A stretch of 64,000 nucleotides of DNA from Vanessa cardui (GCF_905220365.1 NC_061154.1:4650001-4714000), one strand, 5' to 3'; counted from the first letter of the stretch, positions 12,347-25,500 are shown. Made by a program: numbers and translations. Notes: generated by a model from the letters alone, not told the origin.

Positions 12347-15300
12347 TCAGGGAAGGTTCAGCCATGTTTCGAGATATTGACGGATTTCAGTCCGTGCCTC
12401 CACCAGTTCAGCAGAGTCAGAGGCGCTCGGAGGATACATGTTCGCACAGTGCGCCGTCCCTACAATTTTTTATTGAATTTAAATTCATGTATGAGATTAA
12501 TTACAAAACTTGACAATGATAAAAGAATATGCATATATACCACTTGGTTGTAGGGCTTTGTGCAAACCCGTCTGGGTAGGTACCACCCACTCATCAGTTA
12601 TTCTACCGCCAAACAACAGTACTCAGTATTGTCGTGTTCCGGTCTGAAGGGTGAGTGAGCCAGTGTAACTACAGGCACAAGGGACATAACATCTTAGTTC
12701 CCAAGGTTGGTGGCACATTGACGATGTAAGGAATAGTTAATAATTCTTACAGCGTTAATGTCTATGGGCGATGGTGACCACTTACCATCAGGTGGCCCAT
12801 ATTCTCGTCCGCCAACCTATACCATAAAAAAAAAGAGATAGCATAGCTTATTTAATATCAATTTAACTGATATGGTCTAAAATGTACCTAAGGGAAACTA
12901 AGACTGACCTTTGATGAAGATGGCGGGCGCATCGTCTTCTTCTGTAGTCGTCATTCCGAGGGCGTGCCAGGGATCCACCGATCCATGAACGTACGCGACT
13001 CGCTTCGCACCTATGGTTAGACCACCGTAGCAGTTGTTCGTAGAGTCCGCGACCTCGCTTACGAAGCCGGCGTCGAATCTGTAACAATAATTAACTTGAG
13101 TACACCAACGTTATAAAGGTAAATACTTTATCTCGGTAGGTACTGAAGTTCTGAATTCCTGGGAAGAAAAATTGAATAATTTCAATCGATATTTAAAATA
13201 GAAATGTTTTGAAAAGCCCTATAGTCAGTCAAATGAACAAAGAGGCGCCATTATTATCCGCGAGGGCAAGATGAGGGTGTGGAAAGCGTTAATCTCGAGT
13301 CGATCACGACGGGATGTAAATGGCTCTTACTAATTATTCTGATTTTTTAATAAAATTAAGATAACTAGAAATTTTTCGAAAAATATTTACATCATCTAAC
13401 CATTCCGAAAAGTTTTTACAATTCGGAGCACAGATAATAATCACCGAGAGTAAGGTTGAAGTAAAATGGATGTCGAATCAATATTGTAATGGCGGACTCT
13501 AACGCAAAATTATCAGAACCTTTTTTAAAAAAGTGATCAGAGATATAAATTTCAATATTGGTCTGTGTTAATGATTTATCAATCAATCAATACAAAAAAA
13601 TAAAAATATAAAACAAATCGTTCTTCAGAAATATTAATAACATAAATATGAAATTAACAAAATACAATCAATTCCAACAACTGTAAAAATAAGTCATTTG
13701 ACGTAAGTTTTGACAAAAAATAAAGAAAGATTGTTTTAAAATACGACATACAAAATATGGAACAAAACATTCGCTATTAAATGTTATTATAAAAGGAATA
13801 ATACAAACAATAATAATATTAAAAGTTCAATATAATACAAAATAACAATTGCTTTGCATTTAATATGTATGTACATGTACATATATAATTTTGGGGCGTA
13901 GCAAGTGCGCATAACAGACAACGCTCACAGATATTGATTTGGTAACGAAACAACTGCGCACGCTGATACCTACATACAATAGACTGTCTGTATTTCATTT
14001 ATTTATTGAGAAATAATTCGCATTACATATAAAAACAAGTAAGCACAGCTTATTTTCGCAAAAATGGCAAGTGATTATTGGAATTCTTATCACTAAAGGT
14101 TAATTAATTAATTAATAAATAATTAACATTATTACGAAAATTATAATAAATTTCATTTTTAATAAAGTAATAAGTAAAGGAAGAATTATGATTATTAAAA
14201 CAAATTTGTAACGACAAAAGGTATACCTTAAATTATTGGAAGATTCGCGATCTTCTTGGCGACTTGAATTTGTAGCTGAAGTACAACAGAAGATAACAGT
14301 TTAGGAGAATAAGAAACAAAAAAACTATTAAATGAAAATTTAAACTAAAGAAAATACGACTCTGCCCGACGAATCAGCAAAAAAATCTAAATTAATAGTA
14401 AATAAATTGAAAAATGAAAAGATAAATGGAGGACGAGGTTTCTTTTCGGGAACTTCTTCGTCTACATTTTCATCATTGGGTTGATGCACTGCCTCTGAAA
14501 CCGTAGGCACCGATGATTGCGACATTTTCGCAACGCGGAGTCAGCTCTACTGCAGTTACACATTGATGCCGCTTTCGGATGGCTTCTGCGCATGACGTTG
14601 AATATTGACTGCCTACATGGCTCTTATATCGCCTCTATAGAACTATAACATACATGTAACGTGAAGATGATATTTCATATTTTATATGACGCCCTTTTTT
14701 ACTCGGTTTATGACTAACATTTATAAATATTCGCGATATCAATTCTCGTACTCTGCCTATATGGTATTTCTTTTGAGCAACTCTGTAAAATTCTAATTTA
14801 ATTCCATTGTAATAATTTATAAAACGAATTATACTGGCTGATCTTGCTGTTTTACACGCTCGAAATTTATACAACCTACATATAGTACACAAACCGTCAC
14901 CCAGTAAAAACTAAAACATTACCCCTTCGAGAAAGCATTTAAAAAATTTAGCCAATGTATTTCAACATGACAATCTTTGTAACAAATGTCATCTGAGAGA
15001 AAACGGTTACGTTCACATTTATAATATTAGTATATATATATATATATATGTATGTTACTAAAACGAATAATGATTTGTTTGTCTTACGATTTTTAAATTT
15101 TATGATATTTTATAAACTGTATTCGGCTACGTCTCGCTAAAAAACTGATTAAACATTTAATTTAGATTTTTTTATTAATATTATAACTCAAATTATTCGA
15201 TATGACGAAAGCTTTCAAAACAAATTACGCAAAAATAGAAAAAAATAGTAAAAATTGAAAATTAGTTAAGTAGAGTGTTTCTATATGTAAGACTTAACAA

Positions 15301-18300
15301 AATAAAACAAATTAAGCAAAAATAGAAAATTAATTATACTAACTATATGTAAGACTTAACCACATACAATTTTTTTTGTGGTTTTTATGAATTAACTCAA
15401 ATATTTATTTGGGAAACAAAAATATTGTTTCGAAAAGTATATATATTAGGCTAAAAATTGGAACAAAACATAAAACATCCCGTTCCATAATTAAGAAAAA
15501 AAATCAACATTTTATTATTAATGAGTCGGAATGCGGACACTTGACCCACATTGTGGGTAAGTGTACGGACACCTGTGGGGTAAGTAAACGCAATAGGTTA
15601 AGTGAGTGCATACTGTAACTAATCAACTGATAATAAAGAAAACTGAAATAAAGCAGATTATCGAACAAGTAAAAATAAAAAGACATGGTAACTATTGTTT
15701 AGTATTCTTTTAAAGTCTGTCAAACAAAATTATCTTTCAGGTCCCCAACATCGAATTTTTACTCCTTCTACCACGATTTGCAGTCCTGTGCAAAGTGAAG
15801 AACGAAATACAGCGTTGGGGACTTGAAAGCATTAGATTGAGCAAACTCTTTTTTAGTTCCACTATATATTGTAGTTAATATACAGGGTTATTGGTAATTC
15901 GACGTACATCCATTAGGAGGTGATAGGTGTGACTATTTACAATAATTTTTTGGCCAAATTTCATAATAATTTTTAAAAAATATTAAAATAATTTCGTTTT
16001 CCGTCTCACATTTATAAGTTTGGACCGATAACTATTGTTTAAATATTGACAAATATCCAGTGTTTAATCAATTTTAAAAAACAAAAGAAATAATATGATT
16101 TTTTGATACTTTTTTTAAAATAAATTTTTGACAAATTTTGAAAAAATCTAAAAAACGTGATAACTCAAAAATGGTTCACTTTTGGATTATGCATATGGGG
16201 GTTAAAATTATTGCAAAAAGTCACACCTCCTAATGGATATACGTCGAGTTACCAATAACCCTGTATAAGTGTGCGCATGCGCTCACTTACCCGCGCACAC
16301 TTTACCCAGGAAGCCAAATATCAAATAAATGGCTGCCAATTCCCAAACTCTCAACATGACCTTTCTTCACAATCGAAAGAAGAACAGGTTTTGATAACCG
16401 AAAGAGATTTAATTACGATATAAAGAACAGTTTTAGAATTATCACTGTTTTCCATCCACTAAAAAGTTGAAAGTAAATCAACGAAAATACTTTTTAGCAA
16501 TAACTAATAAACAAAACGTAGTACGGCGCGAGCATGCCGCAGCTAATTTGCCATTTCGGCCCCAATGGTTGGGCAAAACAAACCCCTTGTATCCCGCACC
16601 TTATCCTGGAGATACAGGCAAAGCCCTCGCTTACCCACTGCGCTCGATTACCCCTTACGACTGTACATTATTATCGTTAGTGCATAATTTCGACAATTTT
16701 CGTTTTTCAACATCATGACATTATGTTGTAACATTTCAGTTTGTTAAAACATACTACATATATAATACTTTGTAATGTGTTGGATCTTATATTATATGTA
16801 ATAATTAATAATTATCAGTAAAAGTGAAACAAAAAACAGACAAATAAGCAAATTCCACCTACTTGGGTCCAAATACATCTTGACATTGTTGAATGAAGAA
16901 ACTGAGCGGGAAAAAGTCACCAAAAACTTCAACTTCACCTGACGACGTTTGGTAAAAACCAAATTCAGTACATGTCTGGTACATCCATTGACGAGCTAGA
17001 AAATTATAATTATGATTATATTTTGTTCAATATTTGTATTAACGTTACCCCAATACGCCAATCGTTCTTATTTATAATCTAAAGTAAGTAAAAGTAAAGT
17101 AACAGCCTGTAAATTTCCCACTGCTGAAATAAGGCCTCCTCTTCCATTTAGGAGAGGGTTTGGAACATATTCCACCACGCTGTTCCAATGCAGGTTGGTG
17201 GAATGCACATGTGGCAGAATTTCAATGAAATTAGACACATGCAGGTTTCCTCACGATGTTTTTCTTCACCGCCGAGCACGAGATGAATTATAAACACAAA
17301 TTAAGTACATATATGTATATAGCGGTGCTTGCCTGAGTTTGAACTCGCAATCATCGGTTAAGATGCACGCGTTCTAACCACTGGGCCATCTCAGTATATA
17401 ATATACTCTTGAGCTGAGATTTATAATCTATATTAATATTATAGCCCTTTCACGACCAAACCTCAGAACCGAATTTGATGAAATTTGGTATGAAGGAAAC
17501 ATGAACTTAACATAAGCGAAGCCACGGGCGACTACTATTATAGTAAACAGACAAATCGTAAAGATTAGAGTACACTCCTCCCTCCACTCAAACGCAAGAG
17601 AAACCGCGAGACAAAACTAGTAGATAATAATGGTAAGTTGAATAATGTACCTCCTTCTGATCCCCAAGTAACGTTTCTGAGTTCTTCAATCATATTGTCG
17701 TAGCTGTAGTCCAAGCATGTTTGGTTTGATTTATCTAGTATTATGGAATTGAAAGCCGCCAGCTTACGATACGCTGGTTTACCGCTTGGCTCTGTTATCA
17801 TTTGGCACACCTACAAATTTGTTTACAGGTTTAAGATAAAACGAAATGTATAGTATACTCAGAGCCGGATTTAAAGGTCTGGAGGCCCCCGGGCCTCAAA
17901 GCAGTGGAGGCCCTAGACAAAAAGAAGCGTGAACAACCTAATAATTATATTATCATGAATTAATTACTTTTTTATTTCAATCAGTAAGCTATGATTTATT
18001 TACTTGTATCGGTAACTTTCAAAATATTAAATAATAACATTATTTAAATTTGACTATATCTCGCTATTTGTTAACTTGCTGAAAACTGTGGCCCCCACTA
18101 ATGTGGAGGCCCCAGGGCAGTTGCCCCAGTTGCCCTCCCCTAAATACGGCCTTGAGTATACTTATTCATAGTCAATAAAATGAAAACATCAATAATGCAA
18201 GTTGTTACTGACAAGCATTGACAATTACCGTATTAATTGTTAAATTTTTATAACGTGTATCAGCACTTATTCGATTATCTTCATTGTACTGAACGAGATC

Positions 18301-21300
18301 GGCGAAATCATCCGCGATGGAGTTATAAAAGTTCTTGATGTCATTTTTGGAAGCTTTAGAGAAAGGCTTGCAGACCCTGAATAATATTAGTGGATGAATC
18401 ATTAAATACATTGTTATACATTTAGTATTTCAATACTCGCAAAGTATAGGTGAAGATTATTGACTTATGTATACAGGTGAATAAATAATTAATGTATTGT
18501 GTGTATCATTACTTGAAAACTATTATCATGATATCATAGACAAAAGGTGTTAGGACATATAAAATGACAATTATAACATATACATATGGTATTCATATGA
18601 CGTTTTTTAGTTCATGTGCTGTGTTAAACAGTACATTTATGTTAGATGGGAAGTGTTTCTTGTTTTATTATATTATTTTCATATATTTTAAGATGCTGCC
18701 GGTACAACATTCCAATGGCAGAAGGTATAGGACAAATAAACCTGATATTTGAACCCTTTGATTTTTTTGCATTGTGCCTATCTATCGAAACAATAAGCCA
18801 TGACTTTATTTTTAAAATGTTCTCATTGGTTCATCGGCAATAGGATTCATTCTTATTTGAACAACTATTACAATGACATCCTATAACTGTCATATATCGC
18901 ATTTTCTTAGCAAGTTATTTACATTTGATACACACATCTTTCTGCTATGTTACAACATTCAATTTTTTTTTTACTATTAAGCATAGCTCATGGAATTTTA
19001 AGAATAGAACAATAATAATAATTATAGTCTCCCGAGCCGCAGACTTGCACCGAGCAGCTGCTACCATTTTCACAGTCAATGGATAAGAGTGATTTCAACC
19101 CCAAATGGTTTGCACAAAGTACTCCTCTCGCCCCTGGAGTTAGCAAGTGTAGTATGAATAATATTCTGCCATTATTACCTAAATTCCTTTTCAACAGTTT
19201 TTGGATCTGTTTTCATCATAGATTTAATCTGTTGATGAGCTAGTTTCAACTGTGTAACACATTCATCACCACCAGTTTTTTCTCGTAATGCATTTACAAC
19301 AACTTGATAGTACTCTGCAAAATACAAAACATCTTAGTATCATCACAACAAGTAAACAAGTAATACAGAATGGATATTCCGATTTTGTAAATATTTTCTA
19401 TCAGACAACAGTTTCATTTAATACCACTAACATAAACAACATATATTCAATTAATCAAGTGTTTATAAACCTCTTCTTAACAAAAAATCTACATTTAGGT
19501 CATTGGCCATCTATAATAATATTTACTTACCCATGAAATTAACTTTTGCAAGCAATGGTCCACTAGAAGATATAGAGGCATGAACCAAATGTGGGTACTT
19601 GAGCCGCAACCAAGCTGCCAATGAACCTGGATAAGATCCACCAAATGCAATCCATTTCACTTGTTTATTGAACTTATACTTTTCATTCATTTTGTTTATA
19701 AAGTATGCTAAGTCTGCAAGTGCCTGCTGCGAAGAGAGGTACTGTAAATTTTTTGTACTGATGTCCCTGAAATAATTCAAAACAAGTTCAATCAATCCAT
19801 ACCTTTTACCACAATTAATATATGTTATTGTTTCCTATATTTAATACTACAAAAATTAAAACGAATTCACAAAATTATTGTAATTTTTAAGTAATAGTAA
19901 ATATTTTACATTACATCTGCTTCTTGTGAAAATTTTCTAAAACCTAAACATTTATTAAGACTAACTATTGAAATTTTTGATGGGAAACTTATGGTATATT
20001 CTACAACAATACTAGAGAGAAATTGTGACCTAGGGGCATCATTAATTGTACGAGCTGTTCCCAGCTCTAATTAGTCTACACTCTCATATTTAATACCTAA
20101 TAGATTTAATTAAGACTTGGGGAAATTTACAAGTGCATGTGTACAAAAAAGTTTAGAAATAAATTCTTAATACTAAAAGTTTTGTAGCATTTATCATCAC
20201 ACATTAAATTTATAAAATATTATAGCACAAAATTTATGTTGTATATTTAAATGACCTGTATAACCTTCATAATACATGTGTTGATATAAACCAATTTAAA
20301 GAAATTTCTATCACTGGGGTTATTCAGCCGATAAGAAATAACACAAACAATTTTATCAGAACTATGTATTTTATAGCAGGACATAAATGGTTCAATTATT
20401 ATTATTTATCTAACAACCACAATTATTACTATGCATATGTCTAAATGACCTATTATAAGAAGAACATTAAGTATACATGTGGATTGAGGATATATACAAA
20501 AGCAAACAACAAATTAACGAGAACAATTTAAAAATGTAAAAGAGCGTCTGCATTCAATAAGCTCAGCATTTAGCACTGAGAGTATAAATAAGTTTTTTTA
20601 GTGGAAGTTACATTTTTATAGGCAGACCTAACATATATAACAGTACTCTTACTACTTTTTTCGGTCATTAGGGGGAAGGATCTATGCATTTCAACTAAAT
20701 AGTCTATGCTGATGATGTGTTGATTAGTCTTGAATTTTTTTCCAGTAAGTGTGCTGTAGCTTTCACGTAATTGATGCACATAGAGAAATGTTATTACACA
20801 CATTTCCACAATGCTTGGGTCACTTTTAGGACTGGCACATAAGCTTAATAAATTCCCGATAGGCTAAAATTCTAATATTAACCATAGAAACCTTACACAA
20901 ATAGCTTGAGCTTACCTTTTGTCTTTGTATGTCTATACTTTTAATTTTTTTGATTAAATTAATATATAATATAGTAGCATATATTAGATGCTCCCATAAC
21001 AATGTTCGCAGTAAACATTCAGAAAAAAAAGTGCTATAATTGATATTTAAAAAAAGGAATATTTGTTTTTATATACTCACTTAGTAGGGTGACTTTCTCC
21101 ATAATAGCGATGCTCTAATTGAATACACATTGCGTTGAAAATTTTGGCATATTCTATCCATGCACCTTTGACCATCCATCTAGCATCAGCTGGCCCTTCA
21201 CCGCCAATCATCAGGAAAACTGGTCCAGGATTATTAAAATCGTAAAAGCTATCATTGACAAAATATTGCTGAAAAGAAAAATATTAATGTATTGAAACAT

Positions 21301-21746
21301 TAAAATATACTTTACTTACATTATTCTTCCAGAGACAAAAGTAATTGAAATTATAAGACAATTATCGAACTAAACAACAATATTGTAACAATTATGTTAT
21401 TTGATGTTTTAGCTTTTATTTATTTTTTTAATTATATTATTATAATATTGTTCCAATTTTTTTTTTTAACATTCGAAATTGTTGTATTTTTTTACATACA
21501 TTATATACTATAAACAACATTTCATAAACTTACTTGTTTCCATGTTCGTGTGTCGGTTGCAGAAAAATGGTCTAGTTTTTGTTTAAACCATTGTTTAGGA
21601 GGTAAATATTCAAATTTCTGATCTTCGTCTCCCGCCGGTGCTCCTAAGTTACCACCTTTACTTCGACCAAGTCGAAATTGTTTTCCGCATTCAATGAAAG
21701 TTATTAATGTTAAAATAAGCAGAATAATATAAGAGTATTGGGACAT
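12347..21746 (-). CDS. S28 serine carboxypeptidase (K12H4.7/PRSS16-like)
   Basis: A secreted or lysosomal peptidase of family S28 (Pro-X carboxypeptidase, thymus-specific serine protease), which as a family removes residues after proline. Nine exons join in phase on the minus strand: 21746-21534, 21268-21081, 19766-19531, 19314-19179, 18376-18229, 17810-17651, 16995-16863, 13078-12909 and 12459-12347. They give 498 aa plus TGA, a normal family length. Residues 1-20 form a signal peptide (YIILLILTLITFIEC). Motifs are LEHRYYGES, the nucleophile in FGGSYPGSLAAW, the Asp in GSVDPWHALG, the His in GTAHC, and YQTCTEFGFYQT. Intron 7 is 3.8 kb and holds a possible nested gene. Other introns carry a SINE (intron 6), a hAT MITE (intron 5) and a poly(A) retroposon (intron 8). 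The substrate is unknown. The gene is head-to-head with citrate synthase. Confidence 0.93.
12541..12830 (+). mobile_element. Poly(A)-tailed ~290-bp retroposon
   Basis: Starts near ACTTGGTTGTAGGGCTTTGT and ends CCGCCAACCTATACCATAAAAAAAAA. The same sequence occurs in reverse orientation at 36255-36541 and 40718-41010. The end 'CATCAGGTGGCCCATA...CCGCC' resembles 3' tails of lepidopteran Jockey-type LINEs, so this is either a LINE 3' fragment or a SINE sharing such a tail. It sits in intron 8 of the S28 gene and is absent from the matching intron of the decayed copy. Confidence 0.8.
13084..14225. other. S28 intron 7, distal part: nothing recognised
   Basis: AT-rich intron sequence between S28 exon 8 and the possible nested gene. 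I see no repeat shared with the rest of the window, no coding exon of the S28 family, and no RNA gene. Confidence 0.5.
14228..14525 (-). CDS. Possible small two-exon gene nested in an S28 intron
   Basis: A minus-strand ATG at 14525 has a good context (GAAAATGTC). It opens a frame beginning MSQSSVPTVSEAVHQPNDEN that is first acidic, then proline-rich with basic residues (PEKKPRPP), then hydrophobic (FIFSFFNLFTINLDFF). Without splicing it stops at 14340 after 61 codons. With a donor after 14358 (GTC|GTATTT) and an acceptor at CTTCAG before 14275 (82-nt intron), it reads 56 plus 15 codons and ends ...SGRVLQIQVAKKIANL... at a TAA at 14228-14230, 71 aa. No family is recognised. It lies in intron 7 of the S28 gene on the same strand, so it could instead be an unused or alternative exon, or chance. 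Confidence 0.3.
15882..16264. mobile_element. MITE with long terminal inverted repeats
   Basis: The left end reads ACAGGGTTATTGGTAATTCG and the right end is its complement with very few changes. The match covers about 41 bp, through CCATTAGGAGGTG. The element is 383 bp and AT-rich inside, and has no open frame. It is flanked by TAT on the left and ATA on the right, so a TA or TATA target is likely. The superfamily cannot be decided from one copy. It lies in intron 7 of the S28 gene. Confidence 0.85.
17082..17419 (-). mobile_element. Metulj-like tRNA-derived SINE
   Basis: Read on the minus strand, it has a tRNA-like head with an A-box (TGGCCCAGTGGT) and a B-box region near GAGTTTGAACTC on the plus strand, followed by the shared body ending CAGCAGTGGGAAATTTACAGGCTG or close variants. 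An 11-bp direct repeat, TTTATAATCTA, flanks it at 17071-17081 and 17420-17430, a clear target-site duplication. It lies in intron 6 of the S28 gene. Related copies are at 31164-31450 and 32086-32388. Confidence 0.9.
17860..18154. mobile_element. hAT-type MITE with perfect 8-bp target duplication
   Basis: The ends are CAGAGCCGGATTTAAAGG on the left and the complement of CAAGGCCGTATTTAGGGG on the right, typical of hAT ends (CA-G-GCCG). The 8-bp sequence AGTATACT occurs immediately outside both ends (17852-17859 and 18155-18162). The 295-bp interior has a GGAGGCCCC-rich arm on each side and an AT-rich middle, with no coding capacity. It lies in intron 5 of the S28 gene, only about 40-75 bp from the flanking exons. 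Confidence 0.92.
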
Positions 21747-22591
21747 TTTGCGATATCATACATAAAGTTATAAAAGTTACTAAAAAATAATATAAAAGAA
21801 ACTAAACAGAACAGAAGAAAAAATAACTAAACAATGACGAGCAAAGCGTAAAATGATTGACTTGACTTTGATTAGTTTGATTATAACATCAAATCAAATT
21901 TTCATATACTAACGATTATAAGGCCCGCGATACACATTAAAATAATAAAAAAATTTAAAGTTTCCTTTTAGAAGTTAAAAAAACAGAAATGTTGTTTTTG
22001 TATTTATATTTTGCGAACTCACAATTATTGATCCTAATTTTGAAAGTGTGATTTAAAATATAAATTAAACGTGTATGATTAATTGCATACGATAAAACTT
22101 TTTAACTTAAAATGTAATATAATATTTTTATGTATGTATGTAATATAATTTATTTATCTTATAAATAAATGGGAAACAATTTCTGTACAATCAAATAGCT
22201 TTATTTTTATATATATATTAAAAAGTATGTGTATAACTTGAACTGTCATGAGTAAATAAGATTCTTTAAAAATAATTACAAATAATTTTAATAAACAATC
22301 TTAACAAAAATAGGATATTGTAATGCTTATTCCTGATAAATAAGTAATATATTGTAAGTGCGACAATAACGGTAATTTGAAATTTCATATTAAAATAAAA
22401 TTTGGGATCTTCGGTTAAATATAAAAGCACGCCATCTGTAGTAGCCAAGCGCCAATAACATTTTAGCGCCACTGGTCATAACGTAAGACAAGTCAGCCAA
22501 CCTTTCAAAATTCAAAGTTTCCACTCGCGAATACGATCAATAGCGAGGTGTACCTTGGTTGTGTGTTGGTTAGCGCTCGGTGGGTTTAAAA
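21747..22591. promoter_or_regulatory. Shared upstream region of S28 and citrate synthase
   Basis: The start codons of the two divergent genes are 845 bp apart, so the promoters of both must lie here unless there are undetected 5' exons. A less AT-rich patch at 22490-22580 just before the citrate synthase ATG could hold its transcription start. No TATA box or named factor site is convincingly placed. Confidence 0.45.
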
Positions 22592-25500
22592 ATGGCTTTA
22601 TTCAGGATCACATCTACAAAATTAATTGAAATACAGGTAATTTTTTGTTAACTAATAAATTATATTAAACACATAAGAATTTAAATAACTTTGTACGCAA
22701 GTTTTATACATAACCTTCTTTGCCACATTTTGAATTTGAAGTTATGTAATGTGAATAAAACTATTTTCGGATTAAGCTTGTAATTAGTTTATGTTTAAGC
22801 GATAATTGATTGCTTGATATTGTGACCGAATAGCTATTTTTTATACATCGAATTCATATTTCCCATCTTTGAACTTATACGGTAGCCGCATGCCGCCAAT
22901 CATAAAAAAGAAATATATCGAAAATTTTTAATGATTCATGTAATAAATTACTAAAACAATAAAGTATAACAAATAATGGATAAGCTGTGCCCATTGCTTT
23001 ATATTATTACAGAAAATAGGTTGTTATCCCATATTTTACCATAGTTCTAAATTTCGAATTGATTATAAACGCGGTTATGATGCGAAGAGGCTACTCCGAT
23101 TTTATTTAGATAGATTGTATAAAAATAATATAATTAGTACTTGAAATTTTTGTCTGTCAGGTATGACATTTATATATTTTTTATTTATATATGTTGGCGC
23201 CATTTGAAATTAAAAAAAAAATCATACTTGCTATTATATCTTTTATTAAAAATGTTTAAAAGTAACTTTTAACCTGCATATACAATATTTAAAAGCGCTG
23301 GTCATTCTTTCCGATTATTTTCATAATGTTAATTGTATAATTTGGTATGTCCAACATATTTTATCATGAATAATGAATAAATTGAGTAATGCTTAAACAA
23401 AATATGGGGCGTATGTATTTGAATTTAAAGAGGAAAGTAAAATGATACGAAGATTGATGTTCCAATGTATTAATTAATCTACATCGCCGAATACTATCGA
23501 TAAAAATAAAACAATTTCTGCTGGCACTTTCAATGGTCCGTAATGTCGGTCGTAACGGTATTTCGGTTGTCCTGTCGCGCGTTGCAACAGTGTTCGGTTG
23601 AGAATAAGAGAATCTTTGTTTTACCCGCAATGTTTGCATACAGTAAATCCCTTAACGAAGCAAAGTACTTTGTATAGGTATCAGGGAATTTGAAAACAAA
23701 ACTTCTCTGAAAGTAAGAGTATATTTGACTGATTTAAAATAATATAGGATTGTTATGACTTTCAACCTATTCAGCTTATTTAAGAGTAAGTCCCGAGTTT
23801 GAGCACGTGTTTCCATAGTTACAGCGTTATATAGAAAGTGTAGTAAAAATACTTAAAAATATAGTTGGCTATGTTAAAAACAATTTAACCTTTACCAAGG
23901 TAATGAAAAGTCGTGATTGTCTTAAAACTAAAAAGTAAAAAATACTTCGTAATAAAATTATTTCGTAATTATTATGTCAAAGAATCTTGGCGCCAGTTAG
24001 CGGACTAAATCTCGTTAAGAACTCGTGAGTCGTCAACTCGTTATTTCAGGGTCGTCCATAGATCTATGGCTTCATAAGGTTGTACTAATTCCAACGAAAC
24101 CTTTAAAGACACTTACTACGAGACATACTTTAGTTGGCTGCAATCTGTAATAAACGTGAAAACACGTGAACCAAAAGTAAGGGTGTTTCAATTGGTGCTT
24201 GCTGTATTAAACCATATTTGTAAAGTAATATACAAATTGATTTTTATTTTTTGCATATTTGCTACATAATGTAGGCAAAATATGAAATAATTCTCTTAAG
24301 CGCGATATTGAATTATTCTTACATAATAAAGGCAAGGGTTCTTTATTATCTTTTACAAATTACTTGCACGTGATAGATTGACATTGAATTCACTTACAAT
24401 TTGTTATCATATTATATCTTATCATTTGGAATATTCTGGTAACACTCGATCATATTCAATAGAGAGCCGCTTTTATAGGCTCGTAGAACGTCTAAAAATA
24501 GTAAAGCTACTACAAATTCAAAAGTTTCTCAGCTGATGTATTACGTAACGAATACCGACCTGGCAAAACCTACGGCGTGTCCAAAATTAATTCTCTTAAT
24601 GTCATTGACATTTCGTTTTAAATACAATGAACTATTAAAATGGCTTCTTGTGATTTGACCCGTTCTGTCACAATGAGATAGTTTGACCATGTGGCTTCCT
24701 CGCTTAAGCGATACGAATACGAAGCAAATCACGCAAGTGTTTTTCACGATTATCCGCGCTCGGTTACGCAATGCGGCTGAAGGTTATTCTTGTTTCAATG
24801 TCGTTCGTAATATTTTGGCGCAAAATTTGCCCGAAGCTATTATGACATCAATCGGTAAAGAAGCACGCACTGTTTGTTACTGTACAGGCGATAAATTGGT
24901 CTTTAGTAGTACGATTACCGTTTCGTATATTTTATTTACCTTTTTTTAGAGCTATTAACGTATTTATAATATATACTATCCACTAATGAAGCGTTTTTTT
25001 TTGTCTATTATTTCATTTGTTTACGACGAACGGGCGGACACAAACAATACCTCTGTCCAACATCATTTCAAAATATTTTTACACAAACAATAACAACTTG
25101 ACGTACGAAATGATTGTTTCTTAATTATTCCACGACATAATTTGCATTATAGATTTATTATTTCAACCTTACATAATTCAAGTAGTGTAGTAGCTGATAG
25201 GATTTTGAGTATAAGAAAGGATAGAAACGAAAATTGTTAATAATTGGGATGTATATTTTTCTTTCAACTTATGTAACTAAAGACTGACAATGAGTTATAC
25301 TTTAAAGACAACAGAAGGAAAAATCCCATTTTTGTAGATTTACAGAAAAAAATCAATGGTCCAGATCAGAAGAACATTTACACCGATCCGACTCTCCCAC
25401 GAACGGGGTCTTTAAAAACTAATATGTCATAGGTACTCACTCTACAAATATTTGTAAGAAAGGAAAATTACAAACTAGATTTACATTTTAATTTTGCTTC

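Noticed and set aside
17330..17395. Possible tRNA gene (minus) from the SINE head
   Set aside because: Repeated at 31380-31445 and 32090-32150 with the same SINE body attached. Boxes are present but no tRNA fold.
24683..24949. 88-codon frame in citrate synthase intron 1
   Set aside because: No start context, motif or splice support. Composition is as in the surrounding intron.
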